From contig NW_013171819.1 of NCBI RefSeq assembly GCF_000151665.1, positions 248,001 through 312,000 of the forward strand: a DNA stretch of 64,000 nt, written 5' to 3'. Below the pieces are notes generated by a model. The model was not told the DNA's origin. It searched no databases and worked only from the letters and a program-made list of their open reading frames with translations. Below are positions 26,041 through 38,139 of this stretch, in pieces. Within the stretch, counting starts at the first letter, position 1; every line of letters begins with the position of its first letter. The translations under genes were made by a program, and so were the position numbers. Origin of the DNA: Blastocystis hominis. Its lineage: Eukaryota; Sar; Bigyra; Opalinata; Blastocystidae.

Positions 26041-26994
26041 TGGGTCGATGTGATCTTGCTGCCTCTCTCAATGCATTGGGTTCTTTTCGACTCTTGGATC
26101 GAGTGATCGGTGGTACTGGTTGTGGTTTGCATTTGCTTGCCAGCAGTTTCCCATCATAACACTTCTGTGTGCTACCGCTTTCCATATTCTTCACTTCGTA
26201 CATCAATGGCATAATGTGATCGTCAATATTAACCACTTCATACAAGTCCTGAGACCATTTGCTCGTCAATGATCGCTTTTCCAGAATGCGAGGTCTTCGT
26301 GTCACTCCAACATAATCACCCACATCGAATTGAGGTGTTGTGTCCTTTGCTGTTATGTTGGATGGTTCTGTTTTCTCCATGTACAAGATATCGTTGTTGT
26401 TGTTAAGCCAAATGTCATTGGGTGTATATCCGATGTCTCTGTTCTTCCTTCCATTATGTCTACGAACGGCACCATCGATCAAATCAAACCATACACCTTT
26501 CCATTGATTGAATGGAATGAAGGAACCATGATGTCTTCCTTGATATCTCGAATTGCTCGTTCGGCTAGTACTGCCTTATTCGCTGAATCCATGTGATACA
26601 TGGTGATGTCATACTTGTTCAAGATGTTGGTACGAAAGATCGCATTGGTGAATTCGGTACCTCGATCCGAGCAACTATGCTTTGGTGATTCGCCATATGT
26701 TTGAATGATGTCCCTCATCGCATGAGTGACTTCTGTAGCACTCTTGCTTTTCAGTTTCCGAGTCATCAGGTATTTCGAATATCCATCAATCCATACGAGG
26801 ACATACTTGTATCCACGATTCTTGTGGAATCCAGTACTCTTTTGTCTTCCTAACACTTCCTGTATCGATTTGTATTGTTTTGAAGAGAAATCGATGAGAT
26901 CGATGAAGTATATTTTTCGTTTGAAGCCACTGATGATCACTCGAGTTGCACCTCTTCGTTTTGGTGGTTTCCATAGTTCCTTGATCTCATTCAT
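25940..26994 (-). pseudogene. int: Outer-copy integrase
   Basis: Diverged copy of the inner integrase; YFIDLIDFSSK, SATEVTHAMRDIIQ, SDRGTEF and LAERAIRDIKE are recognisable. Fossil, with a few breaks. It overlaps the end of orphan A, as in the inner element. Confidence 0.85.
25972..26011. repeat. Double hairpin in outer orphan gene A and the integrase overlap
   Basis: gggaacaac/gttgctccc (one mismatch) and ggacgac/gtcgtcc. It is present only in the outer copy and lies where the two convergent genes overlap. Confidence 0.8.
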
Positions 26995-27099
26995 GCTCCC
27001 CACACACCTCGCTAAATGGATCGCTTTATTCAAGGAATGAATAAGTTGTGTCAGAGGAAGAATCACAAACTGGTTACAGACTCGAAATACATTTTCTCC

Positions 27100-27493
27100 A
27101 CTATACACTACTTCAAATAGAACATCACTCGCATTCAACATTGTGATGATCGTTTCGATATCATATGTACCTCGTGAAATCGATAGAGTATGGAGAATGG
27201 ATCCAAATACACTCATAACTTGTAGCCATTGTGGAAATTGAGAATGTAGTATTAATCATGGTGTTCAGAATGGCAATAATTTCAGTCAGTGTATAATAAC
27301 CAGGCGAGATCGTTACCTCTTCACCATTGATGTTTGTCACCACATTGGTTGAGTCCACAATATTGAACATGACATGATTGGGTTTGAATAGAACAGTCAT
27401 GGAAGTGATAAATAGATTTCTGAACTTGTAAGGATTGATCCAATCGAATGAACCATTGATAGGTGAATCTTGTATGAGAATGGAATAATGCAT
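27100..27493 (-). pseudogene. Penton-like remnant next to the outer integrase
   Basis: Pieces related to the 1007-aa penton-like protein: the start (MHYSILIQDSPINGSF) with the GYYTLTEIIAILN motif, and a second-unit fragment (RGTYDIETIITMLN). More diverged from the inner gene than the neighbouring outer genes are. Broken. Confidence 0.75.
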
Positions 27494-27504
27494 GTTTTCT
27501 CTTT

Positions 27505-27592
27505 ACCAAAGAGACTCATGACTTGCATAGACAACAATAGATGGATTTGTGATGACAATGTACACATATTGGCTTTCGGTCATTACAAATAA
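27505..27592 (+). pseudogene. Short polB 3'-end remnant
   Basis: An 88-bp plus-strand stretch resembling the last 28 codons of the inner polB (LMTCIDNN, ILAFGHYK). It faces away from the penton remnant and marks yet another, more diverged Polinton fragment at the edge of the element cluster. Confidence 0.65.
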
Positions 27593-30500
27593 GCAAACAA
27601 ACATGTAAATACGAGAGAAATAACAATGATTCACCTCAGCTAGGTATGTCTACTGCTTTCTTGCATCCAAGTATAACTGACACAACAAACACTAAAATAG
27701 AAACGAGCACTAGGTTGATAGTAGAAAGGAATTGGAGTAAGAAAGCACGAAACCTGGTTCCTGACCGATGATTGTCGACCAGACAGCCTAGGAACGATAG
27801 TCGAGGACTCAGAATCGGTTGGTTGATAATAACTACAGACAAAGGATCGCAATTGTGGTCATGGTGCAAAATAGCATATAAAGAAAACTGCCACCAGGTT
27901 TCACACAAATAGTGCCATTACCTTACTACTATTGTTCCATATTAATGAGGTTTAAGATGGCTACAAGTTGATAAATCATATTATTATTGATCGAAAGAGC
28001 TTTTGCTATAGTGAAAATAGGTTTATTTTTGTTATGTGACATGTATCAAATATGGATGAACTCATCAATAGAAATAGGAAGGATGAATCAGTCATTTACC
28101 ACAAGTATTGTTGTATTTCCTTTGATATATGACTAATCTGTATACTATAGTCTCGAGATACTTTGAATCAATACTTGGAAAATGAATATCTGCAATAGAA
28201 TAACAACAAATGTGTATTGTTTCACTTTGATGCATATTGTGTGATATGAATTGTATCAAAGCCCATAATGAATTCACATTCTAAATGTGACAACTAATAA
28301 TGGTGCTAGTTCGTGTTACAAGTTGAGAGAAGGAATGAGCAGTAATAACAAACAAGAGTCTTCACAATAGTTATTCTCAATAGTATTGATTTTGAATAGT
28401 TGATGTTTTGTCATCATCATCATCATCATTGTTTTGTATGGGAAGATAGAATAATGTGTATTTGTGATTGATTGTATATTTTGGCTTATTAGTATACTCC
28501 ATGGAATAGAATACTGTGAAAATAAGATAGATAAGTGTGGAATAATCAGAAATGGCCAATATGAATGAAAACAACAATAATACTAGAATGTAATAGAATA
28601 GTAGAAAATAACATATGTATGAAGTAGCAATGGAAATGAAGTCATTTTCACAAATTATGACGAACAATAGCTGAAATGTTGATATTTCACAGGGATCTGT
28701 TTTAGTACATCCTGAAACGAATTACATAGATCATGCATAATTTTGCTTCATAACAAACAAAATCCAGACAAACACGATTCTGTCATTTCATTGGTTTAAC
28801 ACAATGTTTGATTCTGTTAAATCCATTTTCATAAAACAACTAATTCTGAGTAACAGGAACAATACTGTTGATACTTAGTACTGGAATAACCAATCGATGA
28901 ATGAATGATTGGAGTTTGTAGTAAATTTCGTTATTGTTAGTTGGAATGCACAATGATTGGTATATAGTGGTTGGAACTGAATGATTCATAGATATTATCA
29001 CAGATTGTATGCTATATGTGAATAGAATAGTACTGGAATGATTTTTGTAATTGGTCACAATCTATTGAATGAATATGAGTTGGATGTACAAAATTGCATA
29101 GCATGGAAATGGTTTGTATCATGAATGGATGAAAGAAAGGAGAAAAGAAAAGAAGAAATAGTATTCATTGCTTAAGATCTTAATCCATTCAATGATATGT
29201 ATTAGTTATTTACTATGAATGTAATACGTGATTATGATAATGAAGAGTGAATGATAGAGAATCGAAATGAATGGGAATGTGATTGGTTGTGATATTGGAG
29301 TTGAATTCGATTCGATTTCAGCAATTCAACACTGAAATGAAAACAAACAAACAAATGAATGAATGAATGAATGATTATACAAACATCGATTTGAATTGAG
29401 TGCATACTGTGATTATGTATATTTTGTACCATAAGAATGAATGATGGATTGTTGACAAGGAAATATCGTTAAATCTGTATAAAGTGGACCAATCATGTGA
29501 ATTGCAATGGGATATTTGAATGATTATACGATCAAATCAATGAATGAATGATATCTTATCTAAGAATTGATTGACAATCTCAATATACTACTCACAACCA
29601 ATGATCTGTAAATCAGTAACAAGGATGTCATTCATTCATTCATTCTATTCTATTCTATTCTATATTCATTCATATAATCATATTTGATTCACTTTGGATG
29701 GCTGATTGAATGATTGAATCAACCAACAAATCATTGAATGAATGAATGAACGAACGAAAGATTCTCTCTCCGTGGAGTGATTCACAAAACAACAAAGACC
29801 TTTATCACAACCAATGAACTGTAATTCTGCATCAATAATGTCATCGATTCAATCATTCATTCAATCAATCATTTGTTCATGCTTTTAGAACTGTTTAACG
29901 CATGATTGATTGATTGATTGATTGAATCGATGCCTATTCTGTATACTCTTTCATAATATGAATCTATCAAACAACAAAGCAAATAACAATAATAATAACG
30001 ACAATGTATTCGTTAAAATGGCACAGCAACAATAATAACAGTAATAGAAATCAATGAGAATAATAATAAGATTATGTGTTCAAAAGCAATGTCTAGAACA
30101 GAAATGAAATGAAATGAAATAATGAGCAGCAACAACACAATAGGAACGAACAATAACATGAGTAATAATCCAAATGGATGAATTGTTAACTCAATGCAGT
30201 GTCCGATATCGAATCGATACCAAATTGATGTAGAACAAACAATGTGTATGTGAATAACAAGCAATAATGAGAAGAATAACAGTAAAAGGAATAAGAATAT
30301 TAATATCTGAGAACCATCCATAGCTATTGATGTATTATAATAATAATAGTAATCATCATAGAAAGAGATATTGAAACAATCATATGTGTAGTTTAATAAA
30401 GAAATAAGGAAAGAACCAAATCCATGATAATAGTCATATTATTGGTAATATGAGTATTATTATTATTATCATGTATGAATGAATGAATCAATCAATCAAT

Positions 30501-31484
30501 AATACTTACTGATCGATTCTGGATAATAGATCAATTAGATTGTTATGTGGAATGATCGAAATGAAGAACAAACTCGATATGTGAAAACAAACAAATACCA
30601 AGAATACATATCAATTTCAAACAATCCACATAATTGAATGAATCTATGTGAATCGATTCAGATTTAAATATAAATGAAGAGAAGATCATTTGATTGTCGG
30701 TTTGCATGGAAAGATTGATTGTTGTCACGAATCATCAATCGAATTGATTTGAAATGATTTCGTATTGTAGGTTCTGATTATTGATTAAATCATTTGATAG
30801 ATAGTTTGGTCCATTGCTTACTACAACAACTACTACTATTATTGTTGTTGCTGTGAATGTTATTGCTGCTGCTATTTCTCTCTTTCTCCCCTACCATTCA
30901 TTCATTGATTCCAGACCATCAAAATCGATAACAATATTCCTTGTCAACAATAGAAGAAATGGAATCAATGAAAGCAAAGAATCAAGTGTTTCCTTTATGA
31001 CAAGCAATGATCCATTAATCTATGAATGAATGAGTGAGTGAGTGATGAAGGAAAGACAAAATGAATGAATGAATAAGAAGGAAAAACAATATGTGTCATA
31101 TGATATCGGATACTGGAAGGTAGGGGAGAAAGATGGGATGATGATGATGATTCAACTTCATTGACACTTCGAAGTAACAATGAATTGATTGGTTATGATT
31201 TGCTTTGGATCTTCCAAGTCTAACATCACTAACTTCTGTATAATGGAGTTTCTGTTGTCCTCGTTTTGGTGACATTGGAAAGTGGATCTAAATATTGAAT
31301 AGAGATGGTAAATAGATATTCCAAATCTGTTTCAAAATGTCAATCTACTTGTATCATTGGGGTATGTTCAATCGAAATCGATTCGAGTATTGTTGATAAA
31401 TAGAATGGAATTGATTTCATATGATTTTCATAGGTTTCAATTCCATTTGGTAAGTTTAAGCTTATCTTATCTTATCTTGTTAGG

Positions 31485-31524
31485 TGATTTGATTTGATTT
31501 GATTTGATTTGATTTGATTTGATT
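31485..31524. repeat. (GATTT)8 tandem repeat
   Basis: Eight direct copies of GATTT, directly after a TTATC run. Confidence 0.9.
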
Positions 31525-33533
31525 CGTTTAATAGGAACATATTTCGATTGATTATGATTGGAACAATTCTATCTGGTTCATTTTACAATGATCTGTGGAA
31601 TTTGTATTGTTGTTTCAAACTGATGGCACATGATTGATTCGATGATTTCGGTTAAAATGGATATATTAATAATCAGATAATAATAATAATGATGATAATG
31701 ATGAACAGAAAACAAACAGAAATAAGCAAAACAAAACATGGAACAATCCAAACAAATAATCACATATTTCCTTATGAGAATTGAATCAATAAGAATCGAC
31801 ACAATTTAATTTGTCTGGTGGATAGTGAATAATAAGATGAATATTAGAATATGAAAAAAGGGAATAAAGAAAAAGAAAATACAAAATAGAAAAAAACTAA
31901 AAACAAATTAGAATCATATAATACAAATCAAAAGAAAAAAAGAAAAAGAAGAGGAATAATATGCACAAATATAAGAAAATAAGAAACAAAGAAAACTAAA
32001 GAATAGCAAAACAAAAGAAGAATAAACTAAAAATCAAAATCGAAAATGAAATAATAAAATGAACTACAATCAATTCCAAAAGTTGAAAAACAACAACAAC
32101 AATATCAAATGAAAAATGGAATAATCAAAAATAGATAAGCAACATCAAAACAAAAACAAAAGAATAATGAATCATTGAGTATTATCCAAATTAATACTAT
32201 CTCAACAAACAAATATGGATTGTGTCGATTCCTATTGATTCAATTGGATTAAGTGCAATGAATCTTGTCAAAACGATTCGATTGAAGTCGTTCGATCAAG
32301 ATTCATTCGAAATATGTGATTTGTGGATTCATCGGTGTTAGATTTCAAACAGCATATTGAATATACAATCAAACAATGGATTCCAAGAAAGGCCATTATC
32401 GAAATACTCATATTCAAACCACAACACAAATGGTTCTCACAATATGCCTCATTATTGTATTGTGATTATCAAATGCTGATTCCATATTGACTTGTTCGAA
32501 TAGGATCTAATGATTTGAATGATATCAATAATAATGATAATGATAATAATAATGATCAGAAAGAAAGAAAGAAATAAGAGTATTGTTATGCAATACAGTA
32601 CAATGATAGATTCCAGCTAATACAATGATCGAACATAATGATTTCATGAATCTCGGTCGATTCAATTGCAAAACAACCATTGAGACTACAATGTGTTTGA
32701 GTGATTGTTCCATTTGGATTCGATCGAATCAATTGTATAATTCTATCAGTCGATTGGATCGCTATCAATGAATCATTCGATCGATTCTATATCATTGATA
32801 ATCGAACAAATACAAAAACAAAAACTAATACTACTACTAATAATAATCACGAGGATTGATGGTTGAATACTCATCATCAATCTGACTCTGATTCTGATTC
32901 TGATTGATCGATCCTATCCAATCATTCTATTCATGATCAACAATACCAAAGTGATCTAATGGTATTCAATATGCTGAAATAGACCGATGAATAATGTGGA
33001 TGATCATACAATCATAATAATAATGATGATGATGAATGGAAATCGAAAACTAACCAAATACACACCATTCATTCAATCATTCATTCAATGGATCAATGGA
33101 TTGAACAACCTTTCTATTCTTATCAGTATTATTGAGTGTGAATGATGAATTGATTCTTTACGATATTCTTCATTTGCATTTTGAATCAGCTATCTTTCAT
33201 CCATTGATTGATTGAATGAGTGAGTGAATGGTTTGTGTGATATTGAAGAATACGACATTCCATCCAAATATCGAATTGTGAAACCACGATTGATATTACT
33301 ACTAACTACAACTATCAAGTATCAAACACATCCGATTTGATTCCATTATTATCAAATTGATAAATCCATGTTTTGTGACTCATTGATAAACAAACACACA
33401 AACAAAGAAATGATAGTTGGATTGATTGAATGGTGAATCCAATATGATTTCCAATGCTATTCAATCGGATTCTATTCTATACTATTCTATTCTAGTTTCA
33501 TTGCCTTGTTTTATCCATTTCACCTCTATTTGA

Positions 33534-33569
33534 TTCTATTCTATTCTATTCTATTCTATTCTATTCTAT
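33534..33569. repeat. (TTCTA) tandem repeat
   Basis: Seven direct copies of the five-base unit; shorter runs of the same unit lie near 29,640 and 33,480. Confidence 0.9.
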
Positions 33570-34283
33570 GTATACAGTGATCGATTCCTATTCAATAAGT
33601 CAAAATCAATATCCTAATTCAATATCAATCATTCTATTGTATTGTATTCTATTGTATTATCTACCGATTTAACAATGGATTCACAAATGTGAATAATCAT
33701 CCAATATCAATCGATTCCAACCATTCCATTGTGTCACTAGCAAATCCAATCTTATTATTCATCATGATTATGACTATTATGATTATTCGAAGCAAGTAGT
33801 TTCCTATCAATATTGAACAAATCCTAGTTCAAACCTATTCAAACCATCATTTGTATATTACTATTATTATTATTATTATTATTATTATTGGTAGATTGGA
33901 TTCATTATTTGTGAATGTTCAATATGTGATCATTGGGTCATTGGTAATAATAATGATGATAATGATAATGATCGAAAACAATGATTGATTGATTGATTGA
34001 TTGAAACAACAATCATAATTCAGTATCATTGTTAAAATGGTAAAGAAAAACATCCTATTAATCAGGCAGGATTGATATTTTGATAATTATAGAATCATGA
34101 ATTGTGATCAAGAATCGGTTTCAAACAAACAAACAATCAATCAATCAATCAATCAATGGAAATGTTCCCAAACAATGACGAATCACTGAACAAATCAAAT
34201 CAAATCAAAATTATAGATTTACTCATCGATTTTGACAAGATCAGCGAGAATGGAAGAAACATCTATGAATCAAATCAAATCAA

Positions 34284-35764
34284 TCAAACTATACTCGAAA
34301 TTGATTTCGATCGAACATACCAGAATGAATCAGGTAGCTTGACATTTTGAAGATTTGGAATATCTAAATACTATCAATATTCAATATTCAGAAATACTTG
34401 CCAATGTCACTACACGAGGTTCACAGAAACTACAATCTACAGAAGTTATTGATGTTAGATTTGGAAGATCTACAAAACAAATCATAACCAATCAATTCAT
34501 TATTACTTCGCATTATCAATGAATTTGATTCATCACCCCATCTTCCATAAAGTGCATAATCACCGAGTTGAATGGATTGTAATGATGGAAGATCTACATC
34601 AATCATTTCATTCGAATTCATTCAATACTTTCAAATATTGTCGAGAAGGAATAATCGAATGCAACATCACCTAATGTAATGGATTGTAGATTTGGAAGAT
34701 CTATGCATCATTCAAATATACAATATCATATCAATACCTCGAATCACAAATGAACTAAAACAAAAATTGTATGAATCACTTCCAATTGTACCAATTTGAA
34801 TGGATTGTAATTGTGGTAGATTCTTCAATTCAAAATCGCCTCCAAAATCACTGAAACTATATTCACCAATTTGAATTGATTCTAATGATTCACAATTCAA
34901 TATGTGGAATGAGTTTGATTTGTTGTTGACCTTCTCGTAGTCCCACTCGTCAGTGCTTTTCACCTGAGTGAATGAATTGCTTCCGATTTTGATAGTTTTC
35001 AATCGATTCAATCCATCGATTTTGAATGTTTTCACTGATTCAAAACATTCATTGCCGATTTCGATTGATTCCAAATTATACAATAATGAAACATCCCAAT
35101 CAATCAATACACAATTGTCAATCAGTTTCAAGTGTTTCATTCCGATATTCATTGGTTTGCTTCCATCTCCTTCATATTTTTCATCGATATCACATTCAAT
35201 TCCATTATACCATTCACATTCATTCACTAATTTACCTGATCGATCATACACTTTTCCAATTCCAAATCGATTATCATCACACCAATATCCTTCATATTCT
35301 ATCAAACCATTATTATGATAACTCGCTCCATATCCAAATCGTTTCCAATTGATCATTATACCCTTGTACACCAAGAATCCATCATCATCATACATTTCAC
35401 CATATCCAAATGGAATTCCAAACTTGTTTTCTGCCAATACCAATCCTTCAAATCGACTTCCATGATCCAAATCCACGATTCCTTCTACTACTTCTATGGA
35501 TTGTTCTTCATTATATGAAATAGCACCAATTTGATGATTTCCAAACACTTTCAACACTTTCTGCTCATTGAGCACAAATCCTTGATTCATAAATGCTCCA
35601 TTATTGAATTGCAATACTACACATTCTCTATTACTCAATATGAGTGAGATCCAGCCATTTGGTGTCATTTCTTTACCCAAGCATATTTGCACATTTTGAA
35701 TAATAGAACTATCAATGTGATAGTTACTGATAGCAGAATTGACAAAATCAGCAATGTTTTGCAT
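34284..35764 (-). CDS. MORN-LRR repeat protein, paralogue 1 (445 aa, 4 introns)
   Basis: The N-terminal half has MORN-type repeats (GYGEMYDDDGFLVYKG, GYGASYHNNGLIEYEG, GIGKVYDRSGKLVNE). The C-terminal half has BspA-like LRRs of the form LxSIxIGxxSF. Four introns (34701-34737, 34594-34628, 34470-34506, 34364-34397; all GT...TAG) were placed. Joining the exons gives 1338 nt, an exact multiple of three, ending at TGA 34284. Every intron is in phase 1 and each following exon opens with a [DN][LI]P motif, so one exon equals one LRR (72, 87 and 72 nt). No signal peptide or membrane helix. Function unknown; MORN repeats often bind membranes or act as spacers. The paralogue is at 59,924-61,955. Confidence 0.8.
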
Positions 35765-36483
35765 CGAAATGAAAAGAAATATGGTAAAACGGTTTTTTTG
35801 GAAACGAGGTCTGTTTCATTATTTCTCGATAGAACACACGTCATAGATTATTGTGTATGGCTTTGATATGCTGGTATGTTATAAACTAGAATACATATAA
35901 TAAAACCTCATTTTCTCCACCCATTCCTATTTTTCTTTATTTCGGTGCATTTCCATCTATTCATTTATTTTTGTGTTATTTTCAGATACTTATAGCTTTG
36001 AATGTAAAATATTACGCATTTTCATCACCTTTATTCTCTCCTGTCAGAATGGCTGTTCTATTAAGTCTATAATGGATATATGTTCTTCAAAATATATCAA
36101 TTATGTGGTAGTTAATCTTGTTTTGCAACAATCGAACTCACAATAGTGAATACTGTTGGAATGGTTAGATTCGTAATAGAGAGGATGGCAGTAGTATGTA
36201 GAATGCAAAATCCATCATTTCTATTTGACAAGTGGTTTATTGTATTGATTCTCTGTTGATACTTCGATTCTCTTCTGTCACAATGATCATCCATATTGAG
36301 TGCAAAGAATGATATTGCAGAGAAAGGAATGTGGTTCATAGATTGAAATGGTGAATAGGAATCATAGTATCATTAAACAAAACAATCGATTGAATAATAT
36401 GATAATGGATGGAATCGATGAATCCTATGAATGAAAACCTTGCTTTCTATTTGATCAACAAAACAATGTGAAATGTAATGTGA
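35765..36483. other. Intergenic, nothing recognised
   Basis: AT-rich spacer between two MORN genes on the same strand; no gene, repeat or RNA recognised. Confidence 0.6.
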
Positions 36484-37257
36484 TTAACATAGCAATAGTA
36501 TTAAATAAACAAGTAATATTGAGTGAATGAATGAATGAATATGCCATCCATCATAGAGATCTCTTCCACTCACTTCCACTCCATCTTTCCATTCCACTTC
36601 GCGAGTAGCAATCCGAGTTTCTTCATCGATCCAGTATCCTCGACCATTTCGAAGAAACGATTCTTTCGATTCATCATACACGAATTCACCCACATAGAGG
36701 GGAATTCGATTCGAAGCGATGGTGTTGTTACCGTTTCGCTTGAACTCGGTCATGATAGTTCCCTCGATTTTGCGGATGATCTCCACAAGCTTGTTTTCCT
36801 TCCAGATTCCTTCGAGCAGCATGGCACCCGTTTTATCGTCATACGCGATGCCCCATCCTTCTCGTTCTCGCTTCTCATTGAATTCACCGTGATAAATCAG
36901 GTGATCACTCGCATGCGAATAGATTTCCATACGCTCGCCTCGGACATGGTTTATTATACGATGAAAATTCTTGTTGTCCCAGATTTCATCATAGGATTGC
37001 ATAAAAGCGACGCATCCATTTTCAAATCGTGTAAAGTCACCGATTTCGCTCCCGTTCGCATCCAACTCGTAGCACATTTTCAGTATGCCATTTTGGAATA
37101 GGCAAACCTTCCCAGCTCTCGTCAACGTGTATTCTTCCTCGTGATCGCCTTGATAATATTGGAGGCTATACTTGCAGCCCCCAATAGTGATTTCCTTTGC
37201 TTTACCAAGCGTTATGTAACCGTCCAGGAGAAATTCGCTTCCCTTAAGTTCTTGCAT
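36484..37257 (-). CDS. MORN-repeat protein (257 aa)
   Basis: MORN-like units can be read at HLIYHGEFNEKREREGWGIAY and at AMLLEGIWKENKLVEI, with a diverged unit later (YVGEFVYDESKESFLRNGRGYW). The N-terminus (ITLGKAKEITIGGCKYSLQY) is unrelated to the two MORN-LRR proteins. The last 25 residues (HIHSFIHSILLVYLILLLC) look like translated spacer, and GTGAGT precedes them, so the true end may lie after a small intron I could not place. Function unknown. Confidence 0.6.
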   Translation of the reverse strand: MQELKGSEFLLDGYITLGKAKEITIGGCKYSLQYYQGDHEEEYTLTRAGKVCLFQNGILKMCYELDANGSEIGDFTRFENGCVAFMQSYDEIWDNKNFHRIINHVRGERMEIYSHASDHLIYHGEFNEKREREGWGIAYDDKTGAMLLEGIWKENKLVEIIRKIEGTIMTEFKRNGNNTIASNRIPLYVGEFVYDESKESFLRNGRGYWIDEETRIATREVEWKDGVEVSGRDLYDGWHIHSFIHSILLVYLILLLC

Positions 37258-38139
37258 TCTACCTATTTGGAATCACATATCCTTAGCCTCTACTCTTTGA
37301 ACCCGTAATTTGTAGCCAAATATAAAGAATTTATGAAGAAAACAGAGAGATCAGTTTGTTTCCTTACACCTAAGTATTCTTCATATTTAAAAATTATGAT
37401 AGAGTGCTACCATATACACATTGGATCCAAGATTTCCAAGTGAAGTACTCACTTGTGTTTCGCATCATTTTGTTCACATTTTTGTGGTTGAAATAGTTCG
37501 GAGGTATAGATATTTATAATATTTATAATATCAGGATTGTTTGGAAACACTCAGAATGGAAAAGTCCATTTTGTTGTCTACTATGTCTGTATAGGTTGTA
37601 TATTTATGATATCATAGTGAAATCGTGTTATGAAGCAAGGATTTGGTTGCTCACTCCACTTTGTCTAAATAGTCTATATTATCATTATTATCATTATTAT
37701 TATTATTTCGATAATCCAATCTATCCATCCATGATTCTAGCCAAATCATTTTGACTTGGGAATGGTTGGGTTTGAAAGCAATTCAAACTAGTAAAACTAG
37801 TAAATCGAATCAAATCGAATGGAATGGAAATTGGTTTTGATCCAGTGATTTTCACACAAAGAACCTATCTTCGCACATCGTTAACCATTCACTCCATTTT
37901 CTATCATTTCCTTATCCTAAACCAACCAACTAACTCTAAATACACTTTCTTTCTATTTTTCTTTGTTTCTTTGTTTCAACTATCAACTCACAGCAATCTA
38001 TTATTATTATTATCAACTAGAGTCGTTTGGTTCCTCGTTCTGGATTATTCTGTTCATGTTTCTAAATCATTCCAACACCCTACACACTCTAAATCTACAT
38101 TTTCTTTCCTTCCTTCCTAAACACATTTTCGATTCTCAT
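37258..38139. other. Intergenic, nothing recognised
   Basis: AT-rich spacer with an ATT-rich run near 37,680-37,710; no gene recognised. Confidence 0.6.

Larger units (their letters stand above)
24254..27500 (-). mobile_element. Outer Polinton, right-hand part
   Basis: Reverse-oriented relative to the inner element. In order it carries the polB start, the NPxTGR adaptor gene, two orphan genes, integrase and a penton-like piece. Gene order and strand relations match the inner element, but the capsid, ATPase, protease and fibre block is not seen here. It is a broken, older copy with several breaks. No terminal inverted repeat was recognised at its right edge. Confidence 0.88.
27600..34283. other. 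Gene-free AT-rich region with many short tandem runs
   Basis: I find no gene in nearly 6.7 kb. Reading frames are short and low-complexity. The sequence is dominated by ATTG/GAAT/TATTC-like words, with runs such as GATTT x8 (31485-31524), TTCTA (33534-33569), ATT (33861-33890) and AATC (34135-34158). No tRNA, terminal repeat or transposase was recognised. Confidence 0.7.

Noticed and set aside
28092-32768. Short open frames in the AT-rich desert as genes
   Set aside because: All are under about 105 codons, rich in Ile/Ser/His/Tyr strings from simple repeats, and contain no recognisable domain.
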